Assembly (NCBI RefSeq): GCF_947623445.1 | Contig: NC_135247.1 | Location: 17,672,501 to 17,736,500 of the forward strand | Length of the DNA stretch: 64,000 nucleotides | Source of the DNA: Clavelina lepadiformis | Taxonomy: Eukaryota > Chordata > Ascidiacea > Aplousobranchia > Clavelinidae | Direction of reading: 5' to 3' | Shown: piece by piece, positions 32,001-43,662 of the stretch | Position numbering within the stretch: the stretch's first letter is position 1 | Layout of the letters: the number at the start of each line of letters is the position of its first letter | Notes under the pieces: generated by a model | What the model saw: the letters and a program-made list of their open reading frames with translations, nothing else | Database searches by the model: none | What the model was told of the DNA's origin: nothing | Made by a program: the position numbers and the translations under genes

Positions 32001-35000
32001 TGGCGGAGTGTTTCGCGAAGTTGTATGTCTGAAATACCGATAAGAAAATGCCTTCGCGGGCAATGAACGATAAATAAAGCGAAAAAGAAATTCGTGGTTT
32101 TGTTACTGTACGTTGCAGCCTGTGGGAAACAACACGAAGGTGATGTGAAATATTGCCGACGCTAAAATTAGGAACTATCAAGAACATAAACAAAACAAAC
32201 GACGACGGCAGTGAACGAGCTCAGGTCACCTATATGGCCCGCCTATGGCGTCACAGAAGTCAAATGGAAAGAAAACACCACAGGGCCATAGGCCTATATG
32301 GGGCCACCAATGAACGCAGGAATAGTGCAATAATAAACAACAAAAATAACGAAAAACGTATGATTCCAGCGGTTATAATAACGTTCGAAAGATTTGTAAA
32401 TGAACATAAGATATATTGATAAAACAAAACTGTTTAATTACTTTGTATTTTATTTAAACAAAGCAGGAATCGTGACTCGGTTTAGGGTTAGAGTCAAGAC
32501 GTATATATCAACACTTGTTTTGCAATTGTACAACTCAAGCTAGTATTTCGAATAAGATAAAACAGATCATCAACAAACCGCATCGTCAAAGAAAACATTA
32601 AAATTGATATAAATCTAAAAGTTGTAGTTACCCAGGGCTGATATAACATAGGACAAAATGTTTTTAAACGTGTACATGATCGCAGTTATTCGTTCGATCA
32701 TGGAACTTACAAAACCATTCATCTTGTCGGGCATGAAGGCAACAGTGTTAGAAAATACTGCTATTAAGTTGCACATGCACTCCTGCACCCGTGTCCATAC
32801 CAGCATTTGCGGAAGTTATTTCTTTTAATTGGCCTCGTTTTGACAAAGACGGACAAATTACGGCGCCGCAGTGGCTGGGCCAGTGGGCTGTGCATTCAAT
32901 AAACAATCTAAAAGGGTCGCAGGAGTTGGACTACTTCGATTTAATGACATGTTTCCCTGGGCATGTTTGAAAACCCCTTAAGTTCTAACACGTATCTTGT
33001 CCGGTATTAGGAGTCGTATTTTAGCATGTCGCTCACACTTTTGACACATCTCCGTTACCACACGTTGTCTGTGTACTGCCCTGGCACTCCGCGTATTCTC
33101 CCTGCTTTGCGTTCTTAGAGCATTCGTTCGACGATTTTACGCCATTTTCGCGGGGTTTTCCGCTATCTGGTCGCCGCCTTTTACCATTTCTCGACCGATG
33201 TAGACGATAACCGTTGGTGGAATTGGCATCTGCGGCGAAGCCCGCTTCCTCTTTAGCTCCAAGGGATATCTCCACGTCGCGATGACCGATCCGTCGCCGC
33301 TGTCTCAATCGTCGCTTTCTGACAATCCAGATAAAGAAGACGATCATAGCGATTGCCGCGAGCGACATGGCGACGATTACAGCGACAACCGCGGTGACGT
33401 CAAAAGGTTCTTCGACTTTATTGTTTTGGTCCTTAGTTAGATGGACGTAGTCCGAGTTAGGGTCGAGATCATCTTCCACATCAAAATCGTCATCATTAGG
33501 GGGATTGTTGCGCCCGGTTGGAAAGTGGAACACATTGTCCCGAACGGTGCCTGAAACAGCGATGTTTAAATCCGATCCCTGGGCTGAGTTGTAGTCAATA
33601 ACCAATGTCAATGACGTTGTGAACGGTTCTTCTCCTGATGACGTAACGCTCTCATCACTTGGAGTAAAGTTGTACCGATGAAAGTTGAGTCCGTTTTGGT
33701 CGATGTATTGCAACTTAGGCAAACTCGGTTGCGTTGTAACTGGAGGATTTTCCGTAGTCCAATTATCCGGACTGGAAGCAAAGGAATTTGTTCGTTTTCT
33801 TAAACCTTCGGTTGCTGAAACAGTGCTACTTTGTTTCAATTCGTATCCTGCATCAGTGGCGGATTTTTCGGTAATGACGAAATCAGTTGTCGTTACAATA
33901 ATGTTTGGGGTGGTAGGGGTTGCGTCCGTTATCGTAGGGGGTTCAGTAACAGGGACTGGTACCGGGGCCCCAACGTTGTTTATTAAATCCCAGCGAGAGA
34001 ATTCCTTCAGGTATCGGCCCCTTCGGTATTCGGGGTAAGCGCAAAGCACACTACTTTCACTGAACCCGTGCTGGTCTAACCACATCATCATCGGTAGAGC
34101 AGTGATGTCACAAACCCAAGGGTTACCATCTAAGATCAGAGTTTTGAGCAGGCGAAGCCTTCCGATGTTTGGAATTTTTTTCAGTTTATTTTTTTCCAGC
34201 ACCAACGTATAGAGGTTCTTTTTGTTGAACGCCCGCTTGGCAATTTGCTTTATACGGCACTCCTCAAGCCAAAGATACTTTAGCGATGTCATGCTTCTCA
34301 GAGAGCTTCGACTGACAATTTCAATGGGATTTCTACCAAGAAAGAGGGTGGTTAACTTGGGCAAAATCTTCAACGCTCTTGTTGGTATACTGGTGAGGCT
34401 GTTCGTTTTCAAGTTCAAGGTGTTCAGTTTGGCAAGGTTTTGAAAAGCGTATGGGGAAATGTAAGAGATGTTGTTTTGTTGCAGAATCAAAATCTCCAAT
34501 GAAATCATATCGGAAAAGGCATAATCAGGCAACCTTTCGATCTGGTTCAAATTAAGACTAAGCTCAACTACTGAGGCCAAATGATTGAAGCTGTCGCGGC
34601 CGATTCTTTGGATATGATTGTTGCTCAGGTCAATAGTTACGAGTGAATCGAGTCCAAGGAATGTGTTGTTCCAAATCTCTGGCAACCTATTGCCAATAAT
34701 CCGAAGATGCTGCAAAAGAATGAAGATATGTTAAAAAGGTTTGACGACGATTTTAGTTTTCTACCTTGTGGTAATTTGGGCAAAAAGGAAATGTAGGTGA
34801 TAACTGGGTTGCAAAGTATTTCAAAAAGGTCTCTTACCTCTAGGTTTCTTTGGGCCTGAAATGTTCCTGAAGCAACATTAACCAAGTCATTGAAATTTAT
34901 CATTAGGTCCGCAACCCCCGTGAAATTCTTCATATTCTCGTAGTTAAGCTCAGGAAAACGACAATCTTGGATTGCAATTGCGAACGCATCCCTTGGTATA

Positions 35001-38000
35001 TTGTTGGGAAACTCAGACAAATCGTAGCAGTCGACGTATTTCTGACACTCCACGTTTTCGTCTGCATTTGGGACCAAGTTATTTTCTAGAGGACAATCTA
35101 TCTTCACCTGGCATTCAGCAAGTACCGGTAGAATCGCTTTGCCATTAATGTTCCCATCTTCATCGTATATCATTGTGAAATTCGAATCGTCGTAGTAGTC
35201 AGGGTAATCGTTGTTGTAGGTGATTCCCCCAAATTGGTTGTTGGAGTTGTAGACAAACGGTTGGCTTGCAAACGCAAGTGCAGGTAAATGTAACATAAGA
35301 AGCAGACGCCACATGTTTAAGTTATTTGTGTTGCTTCAATTAGAAGCTGACAACAAGATGTAGATTTACAGTAAATATGCTAAGCAGGTCAACAGGTGTA
35401 AATAGACCAAGTGCATTTAAAGCTGTTCTAACTTCCCTGTAAGCAAAGCTCATAGACTACACTTGACTAGAAACACATAATGGCATTAACCAACAATATC
35501 ATGCAGTAATTGCTGTTCTCTGTGCAACCTGCAACCTTCCTGTTAGATGTAGGTCGGAGCACGCAGCTTATGATCCCAAATGCTCGTGTTACTCTTAAGA
35601 ATGCAAATCACATGAAAAAATGTGCTCTGTCTTCCTACATGTACGAGCAGTGTAACTTCGAAAAGAAAGCACAGGCGGCCACATTTCCTGAAGAAAACTG
35701 AAAGCACTTGTGTGGGAAATACGAGACTACGGAAATTCAAGTACCTGGCAACTTCCTGCCAATGGCCTAATCTAACCATGAATCAACCTTTCTGCATTGT
35801 TGCCACCGGACAAATTTGCACGAGCTTACGCTATAAGGTAATGTATGAGACTTGTCCAGATTCAACGGTACAGTTTACATTTCACAGCTACGGTCGGCCG
35901 TAGTCAATCATGGTGTCATATTTTGTTTTAATTGAAGGCATGTTGTCAAATTGTTGTGATTGTAAGGCTTCGAAAACACTCCTTTATTGCGTTCAAGTTT
36001 TTTTAAATGAAAGTACCCGACTCTTCCCATAAGCATTGGCATAAACAACGTAATATTATTTGAGGATATGAAACCCATATATTTTTGTCCATTGTAACAT
36101 GGATACAATGCTTTATATGTATTTATCATCAGTTGATGCAATGATGGTTGGTGCAATGTATAAGCAGAATGCTACAGAATGTGCTATACACTGTAAACAT
36201 TTTATTACAAAAGCAAGTACTGTATACAGATGTAGAAACCGCCATACACTGCTATACATTTAATCAACATTTGAAGTCTAACGGGTCCAGATCTATAAGC
36301 GGTCGTCCCTTAAGGTTCTTAGGAAATTGACAATCAATATTGCTCGACAACAGGAATGGGGAGGTTTTGATGTATTTTTGCAAAGATTTCATTTGACAAT
36401 TGCATTTCCAAGGATTTTTTCCAAAATCAACCTTATAGAGAGGTAAAACAAATTAAAAACCAAAAGTGAAAGCTTCCAATGCAAATTAATCGTCAGCCAA
36501 AAAAACTTAATATAAAATTAATAGAAATACTATTTATAGAAATGAATGGTATCGTGGAATATAGTTATAACGTATTATTTTAACCGGAATGCAAGCAATA
36601 ATATGCCTATCTTTACAATACATGCTATAATTTTAGTTCAACATGCCAATCACCAAAGCATACCTTACGTAGCGTCCGAGGCAACAAAGGCAAATTTTTC
36701 AAAGCGTTCCCTGTCAAATTGATCGTCCTGAGGCTGCTCAGACTACCAAATAAGTGCCCGTCGACCAGGGACAAGTTATTATTAGCTAAATTCAGATTGG
36801 CCAAGACTGCGCTTTTTCCAATTGATAGCAACTCTTCAATATGGTTGTGACTGAGGTCAAGGTCTTGGCACCGACGTAAACCTGATATGAAATACGTCAA
36901 TCATCACCATTATCAACCACACTTAACAGAATGCTTAAATGCATAATTATGGTTTATATTAAGTCTGGGTGTTGCTGTGATTATGCAAAGGCTTTAACCC
37001 TACATAAAAGCGTGTGTAACAGCTAAACCGAAAGGCGAAAGCGGCTGCTCATTGGGGTTTATTTTGCGTAAAATGATCATGAAAAAGGCAACAGACTTCA
37101 ATCGATTATCATGAAAATGTATCGCAAAAAAATGTGGACAAAAATAACATTTATTACATCACAAGAAATCACCTGCAATCAAATTACGCGAAACCGAAGT
37201 AATCTCGTTATAAGATAAGACCAGACGTTGAAGCGAAGTGCAGTTGATGAACGGTTCTGGACTTAACTCGCTCAAACTAAAAAGACGATGTAATTAGGGT
37301 ATTTTAATGTAATGATGTATTGTAATATGGTGTGATGATAATGATGATTATGGTATATGTCTATATGATGATGATGTCTATATGTCTACATATATGATAT
37401 ACATCATCATACCATAATCTGGTAATTAAGTTAATACAAAACAAGGCAAAAGTTGATGTGATTACGGCGATTGTTTACACAAAGACAATGATATTTAGTA
37501 CAGGTTAAAATTAAATTAAGTTGATTGCTTAATTATTTTATCAATCAATCAAATACAGTATTACCAAAATTACCTGTTATTTGTCAGGTAAAGCCACCTC
37601 AAACGATTTAAACCAAAGAACGACCGATTGTTTAATTCGGTTAGATCATTGTGACGTAGGTAGAGGGCAAATATCGACACTAGCGGGCGGAAGAGTTGGC
37701 CAGGTAAATAATTCAAACGATTGTTGTCGAGAAACAAATAGGAAAGACTTTCCAAATCTAACATGAACATTGAACAATAAATAGTCATAGACATACACGT
37801 GGTCATATTCATCTAATGACAGCCAGTAGTTGATTTTGTAACAGTTAATTTCATAAACCTTAAACAAAACTATATTGACCACACAATACGCTTATTGTCA
37901 ACAAAACCAACCTTGGAATGCGTTCTTATCAATGTCTATGATGTCGTTGAAATTCAAGTAAAGATAAATAAGTTTTTTTAATCCTTTGAATACTCTCGAT

Positions 38001-41000
38001 TCAACCCGGCTCATTTTATTGTATTGGAGATGGATCGAGATCAGGTCTGGCATGTAAATAAACGAGTTGCTGTACAGGGTTCGAATCCTGGTAACGACAA
38101 AGAGAATTATACCATTGGCTTATTAGTTATTACAGTAAATTATGTTGATTTGAATTTAACAAAACGTATACGTAGATAATAACGAACTTAGATGAAGTTA
38201 TTAAATTGACAAATTCATAATGACAAAGTATCAACATACTCATTTCTCCTCAGATCAAGTAGAACAGTGTTTCTAGGAAACCGATGTGGAACCTTCGAAT
38301 ATCCCTGCCTATTGCAATTCACGTGACGTAATTGGGCAGAACATACACACCGGAAGTCACAGGAAAAGCCCAAGGTGTCTGACGTTGTTAGGTCATAGTT
38401 GTCGAATTGTGACGTATGTTTGAAACCAGTGGAGATTGAAACAGGAGATGAAATTGTAGGAACAGATGCGTCGGTTGTCGAACACTTTAAATTTTCGATG
38501 CTCAAACTTTTCAAAGGTTTTCCGCTATGGTTTGGAGGTCCTGCACACGTGACGTCATAATCAGTGGACTCGATCCATCGGCGCATATCCTGTGAGTAAC
38601 ATATCGAGAGTAACTCAACACAAGTCATTTACAAGAGCAGAAAATGATGCAACGAATCCACAAACACACACAGCTTTATCGTGCAGGCTGAAACACGGAT
38701 CACGATGACGTGACGTGACGTGACGTGACGATCACGATGACGTTTTAAAACACTCAAAAAGCAGAAATAATTAAATATCAAGCAGAAATATTTCTAAAAA
38801 TCATTCAAAATTCGTACCTGAATATCGCAGTCGCAATGCCAGGGATTTCCCTCAAGGTGAACTTGTTCAAGGTCAACGAGTTTACTGAGGTCGGGCAAAT
38901 TTCGCAATCTATTGTTCCTTAAATCTAGTGACGTAAGCCTCGACAAAGGTGAAAGGTCAATTGATTCGAGTTTGTTTGAACTGACGTTTAAAACCTGAAG
39001 CCGCCGCATACCTGCAAGAAAAAAATATTTTAGGTGATGGTGACGAAGATCATCATTTTGACGTTTCGTCATAATGGAAATGTTTTTGCAGTGCAATATA
39101 ATGAAAAGTAAACTTAACATAATTGCTTCGCGAATTTCTCACATACAGTATCACATCAAGAATAGGACATGAGTAAGCGGTTTCAATATTTCTACAATGT
39201 TAATTGCTTGATAAATAGTGACCTGCAAACACGTCGGCTGGTAACCTCTCCAGCAGGTTGTGAGCAAGACTAAGCGATGACAGCAGAAACATTGAAGTGG
39301 CGGCGGGAAACTTTACAAGTTTATTGTTATCTAGCGCTAGCTTGCGGATGTTCTTCAGGCTTTCGAAGGCCATGGGTGATATTAGCTACGATGAAAATAT
39401 AACACTTTATGAATATTCTGATGACTGTGTACAAAAAATATTAGGTATGCGCAGTAAACCACACAAAATGGGTAAAGAGTGTACTTCCAGCTCGTTGTTT
39501 TCGAGGAATAAATTCTTCAATTTTCGCAAACCGAGTAGATCGTCCTTTTTAATTTCTTTCAAGTTATTTTTTCTCAAGGAGAGTACATTGAGATTAACCG
39601 AAGCAAAATCTCGAAAAACTCCGCTTTCTATGGAGGAGATTTCATTCTGTGAAAGAAAGGCGCTTTAGAACAAATATGTACGGGAGCCAAAGCAAATCAC
39701 AGTTTCAATTACAGTTGATGCAAGTCTACTTGCCTCGTGTAGGTAGACAATCTTCGTGAATTTCGAAATTCCTCGAAAAATTCCGGCTTTCAATTCAGTC
39801 AATTTGTTTGATTTCAGATTAAGTTGTTTTAGTCGTCGCAAGCCATGAAATGCTCCGGGCTCTATCTTTGTGATTCTGTTCCCGTTAGCAAAGAAATTCA
39901 CGAGATGGGCAAGACTGAGCGAATCGTTCGGAATCACCGAAATCCTATTCCCGCGGAGATCGAGTTCGTGGGCCGAGGATGGAAGATTAGGCGGGATTTG
40001 TGACAAATTACCGTCGCATACAACCCTACGTTTGTGCTCATTGCATTTGCAAGAATCGGGACAAGTGAAGACCAGCTTAACGCTCAGCAAGCATGTAAAC
40101 AGGATTGAGCTTAATCGCATTGTCTCGAATTCATCTGCTGTATAATGTAGGCTAACTCGAAATAATATTGCAATATATTATTTTGCAAATGATATGCTTA
40201 AATCAACTGCTTCTAATGCAATACGGCTTAAACTCCTGCAAATTTAGCTGCCTGACATTTACTCACTGTAATACCAATAATACCTTTTTTACATCCAAAT
40301 GCAGATTTATTTTCAGCTCAATGTCAGCTCTGTTAACATATAGTACCCTGTTAGCACATATGTTAGCGGTTAAGTAGAATGTTAACTTAATTGTTTCATC
40401 GGGAAAACCGCCTTACTTGACGAAATTAGCTTATTCAGCTTTCTATATAGTAAATACAAAAGCCAGCTACCTTAAGGCGTGAGAATCAATCCACAAAATT
40501 TTCTGGAAAAGAAATAGCAGCTGAAAGCGGGTAGGTCTTAGCTGACAATAATTGGGGCGGCTTTTGAAATTCACATCAAAAGACGCAAAATGAACTTTAT
40601 TGGGTAAAGAAATAATAAAAGACGCCCCGCATAGAAACATTGCATCTTTGATTTGCTTGCGTTTTAAAAGTGCCAGTTGTAAACCTAATTTCGGTGGATT
40701 TACAACCTTACTTGCGTTCATTTTACACTGTGTTGGTATGACCATTAAGTGTTGACAATTTAGGATGACGCAACAAAACACAAATTAGTCAACCATTAAA
40801 CCACTGACCTGGATTTTTGTTCCCAAAACCTCGTCCGCTTTAACTATCACTTCTACTGGACATGGTGAGCCAGCCATAACACCTGGGCAAGTGATAGAGA
40901 TTAGTTGGTCGTAGTGTGCCAAGTTAACTGATCAATGAACCACTGACATACGTAGATTTGATGAAGGCAAATAGAACGATGCGATTTTCAGTTCCATTTT

Positions 41001-43662
41001 AAACATTTTTCACATTTAACCAATTGAAGTAAAGTGTTGTTCAGAATGACTATAAAGACAAACGTGCGACAAGAGACAACAAACTCACCAATTGTCCATA
41101 AAATCGTTTGTTACGAAACGTATAAAGTAAAAATAGAAATTAAAATCTACCTTTCGTCAAACAAGGTAAATTCGGTTTCATAAGTTCAGCTTGCGTAGTG
41201 ACGTCAATAAACATGGTTGGTGTCCCGAAGATTGTGGTGCACCTGGGTATAGCACAGAGTGACGTAAAAAGTTTACGTTTCGTATTCTGGTATTCGTATG
41301 CTTTTACTTACCGTTCCGCTTCCAATGCCTTTACGGTCGCCACTGGATCGTAGCCGGCAACGGGAAAAACGTTTGCGGCTCCATGTACCGCCATGCATAG
41401 AACACCGGCGACCATACCGAAGCAATGATAGAGCGGTACTTGGCATAATATGCGGTCGTGCTGAAGGTAAATAGTATTGTTACCACCGTTAAAAATCTTA
41501 CAGTATATATATTTCATGCTTAGTAAAATTGTAATGTGGACAAAAAAGTTCAAAAAAAGTATGTATATTGTATATAGCTACATTGGTTGCAATAAAACGT
41601 TTTCTCGCTAAAAAAGGATAAAACTGGCTTAGAAAGTTGATGATACCACACACCGGAAGCCAAGAAAGCGCTCACTTACGTCACGATCAAACCCAAGACG
41701 TTCCCCGATATGAATTGCGTTGTTTATTATATTATGATGCGTCAAGGTGGCACCCTTTGGATGGCCGGTTGTGCCCTGAACAACAGCAGTGAAATAACTT
41801 CACTACAACCATGAGAAGAACAAATTTGTAAAATAATTTTATCACAGAACAGTTTGAGGTCATCAATCAAGTCAAAAGTGCAGAATAAAGGCAAATTAAA
41901 CTAAAAAATTACTGATACTTCAAATAGAAATATATTCAACAAGTGAGCTTTAACAAAATCTAACCTTGCTTCGACTAGCACCTTCAATAAAAATTTAACT
42001 AACAACTTAATTTAAAATTCACTTAATTAAACAAGAGATTAACAACGACATGGAGTAAAGAGGTAACCATAAGCTCACCGAAGTAAACTGAACGTTGATT
42101 GCCTCGTCAAACTGAAGCTCGCTGTTCCGGTCATGAACCTCGGCTACTTCAGCCGGTCCTCCTATTTTTATGACGTCATCAAAGCGGTACGTGCCTGGCT
42201 GTTGGGATTCCCCCATCATGATAATCGTAGTGAGGTCGGGTAAGCTGCAATGTCAATTATACAGTTTACTGTGCGGTATAATCATAAGGAACAAAAAAAG
42301 TACATCAAGTACTGTACATTATCATATATGTTCGGAGAAAGCCTAAACGACTTTAAAGCCTTTCGTATAAGCCTATCATGTAATAATTTGTATATACACA
42401 TATAATCACAGGTAGATGTAACAAAAAACTAGACTTTGTAAGACCGCATGTAATTATACATTTCCCAGACAGCAACGTAAATGCCGGTTGGCTATTCGGC
42501 CGAACCTGGTGCTCTTAAGTTGCCCGGGCGGAGAGCGTTCTATTTCCGGCGCAATTTGGCACAACATCTCGTAGTAATTTTGTGTCTTGAAATGAAGAGA
42601 AGACACGAGACCTTTGCAGCCAACCTTACGCAATGCGTACTCCACTTCTCTAACTTGATAGGCCGGGTTTATGTTGACCTGAAGAAATGGTAACAATTTA
42701 GGTATAGTGAAACATGCTTTACGTTTATGCGTTCACATTTGTCATAACCAGTATTCCAAAAGGTTCCGTGAGAACGTAATATCCCACGGATGCTTATAAA
42801 CAAGGATGTTAAGGCTGAAACACTTACTAGGATAATTCCGAGTCTTCCAGTAGCAAATTGGGTTAAAACCCACTCAAGGGTACTTGGTCCCCAAATTCCG
42901 ACCCGGTCGCCCTTTTTTAGACCCAGTTTTATAAAACCTGCAGCAAGCTGGTCCACCTGCAAGCAAAACATTAATTTTAAATATCGTGAAAAGTTATTAT
43001 TGCTTCGAACGGGATAGACACTGTACGACAATATCACATACAAAAATGATTTTATTTAGTTGGAAGTATAGCTAAGGCGGAATTGTGTATGTTCGGCATA
43101 ATTAACCAATTCTTGTCAAACATGACTACTTGAAATAATCCAACACTAACCTCTTCCATAAATTGGGAAAAGGTTCGTCTGATTCCAGTGTCGCAAAAGA
43201 CCAGGCATTCCCGATCCGGAAATTTCTCTGTAGTTTTCTCTAGAGCGCCACCTATCGTCAGTCCAGAAAGTGGATAGGGCGAGTGAGCATGAAAGTAACT
43301 GTGCTTGAGTTTATGGTTCGAACCATCTTCTGCTGAAAGCCTGGAACTGAAAACACAAAGTTAACGTTTTATTTATTTACGAGTTTAAGTCGTGCAAAGA
43401 CTTTTCTCAGCCCGAAGATAAAAAAATTAAATTCTAACGTAAAATCCGAGTTAACTTCATATCACGCGATGTCGTTCACACTGTAGGCAACATGCAAACA
43501 ACTGCTACATCCACACACTGCAACCACTTACTTTGATGTACACAAATTCGTCACGCAAAGGTTGAGGAAAGCGGTTTTAGCCCGAGCGGTCTGGTTTTGA
43601 AATAGCAGATCCACGGACGAAGGAAATACATTTATGGCTTTTTGCAGTGAACGGGCAGCCAT
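29035..43662 (-). CDS. ACSF2: acyl-CoA synthetase family member 2, mitochondrial
   Basis: ANL-superfamily enzyme that activates (medium-chain) fatty acids to acyl-CoA through an acyl-adenylate. Fifteen exons, all in phase, 613 residues (human about 615): 43662-43532, 43346-43151, 42956-42828, 42678-42506, 42244-42079, 41775-41680, 41460-41312, 41242-41151, 40882-40809, 31416-31309, 31112-30964, 30640-30499, 29561-29451, 29275-29207, 29091-29035. Exon 1 gives an Arg/Lys/Ala-rich leader without acids at the start, fitting mitochondrial import. Motifs: P-loop GTTGHPKG (about 266-273), [10 protein letters not shown] (from 403), YHSGDLA (about 485-491) and [17 protein letters not shown], and a catalytic-type lysine context near the end (ITRKVQKFK). 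Intron 9 (31417-40808) is 9.4 kb and contains two whole LRR genes on the same strand; exons 9 and 10 still join in phase 0 at the expected family position. Confidence 0.95.
30364..30386 (+). repeat. (TGAT)n tract, possible retroposon tail
   Basis: Six or so TGAT units end a roughly 350-400-bp unique-looking segment (from about 29990) in ACSF2 intron 12. A short simple-repeat tail after a GC-richer body is the usual 3' end of a SINE or truncated LINE. I see no clear Pol III boxes or target-site duplication, so the body boundary is a guess. Confidence 0.35.
31417..33032. other. 3' part of ACSF2 intron 9
   Basis: Downstream of the nested LRR receptor-like gene and before ACSF2 exon 10. ATTAAA variants on the minus strand at 32946-32941 and 32829-32824 could end the LRR transcript. 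No other coding exon is supported. Confidence 0.4.
33033..35314 (-). CDS. single-pass leucine-rich-repeat membrane protein nested in ACSF2 intron
   Basis: Two exons (35314-34838, 34709-33033) joined in phase 0; 717 residues. Signal peptide [16 protein letters not shown], then an acidic/tyrosine/asparagine-rich region, an atypical cysteine-containing cap (CPLENN...[10 protein letters not shown]) and about ten LRRs with LxxLxLxxNxI patterns (roughly residues 140-370). They end in a [17 protein letters not shown]-type cap, a long Ser/Thr/Pro-rich stalk, a transmembrane helix at roughly 597-622 followed by [10 protein letters not shown], and a tail of about 95 mostly basic residues. The layout fits a cell-surface adhesion or receptor LRR protein. 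No Ig or FN3 domain and no TIR domain is present, so it is neither a Toll receptor nor an LRIG/LINGO type. I do not recognise an orthologue. It is transcribed in the same direction as its host gene. Confidence 0.85.
36201..36206 (-). other. polyadenylation signal of the chondroadherin-like gene
   Basis: AATAAA on the minus strand, 58 bases after the stop of the nested two-block LRR gene. It supports an independent transcript end inside the ACSF2 intron. Confidence 0.6.
36264..40120 (-). CDS. CHADL: secreted two-block LRR protein, chondroadherin-like
   Basis: Ten exons, 701 residues: 40120-39734, 39646-39485, 39385-39223, 39011-38818, 38589-38240, 38087-37912, 37757-37574, 37276-37173, 36881-36664, 36431-36264. 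A signal peptide ([19 protein letters not shown]) is followed by a first unit, LRRNT (CPDSCKC) - LRRs - LRRCT (NPWHCDCDI), a short Ser/Thr-rich linker, and a second unit, LRRNT (CDFRCVC, then [10 protein letters not shown]) - LRRs - LRRCT (NPWKCNC). A stop follows at once, with no transmembrane segment. Two complete LRR units in a secreted protein of about 700 residues is the layout of vertebrate CHADL (about 760), a matrix protein that binds collagen. The assignment is by architecture; a Slit-like relative is less likely because there are only two blocks and no EGF. Intron 1 appears to be GC-AG. AATAAA lies 58 bases past the stop. Confidence 0.8.
37346..37419. repeat. AT-rich imperfect palindrome inside an LRR intron
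   Basis: GATTATGGT (37346-37354) is complementary to ACCATAATC (37411-37419), with ATG/CAT triplet runs as an inner stem. It lies in a chondroadherin-like gene intron rich in GATGAT repeats, so it is probably simple sequence folding on itself. Confidence 0.45.
38699..38728. repeat. TGACG pentanucleotide tandem repeat
   Basis: Five or so copies of TGACG in tandem, inside intron 4 of the chondroadherin-like gene. The unit is the CRE half-site that recurs all over this window. Confidence 0.7.

Noticed and set aside
38048..38078. Alternative acceptor CTGTACAG for exon 6 of the chondroadherin-like gene
   Set aside because: It keeps the frame but gives a truncated LRR (RRNDNSF); the upstream acceptor at 38088 gives a full-length repeat.
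38066..38098. tRNA T-arm-like GGTTCGAATCC on the + strand
   Set aside because: It lies across the start of exon 6 of the chondroadherin-like gene: reading the minus strand gives the LRR residues [10 protein letters not shown] with a good acceptor. The stem does not pair fully and no A box or acceptor stem is present.
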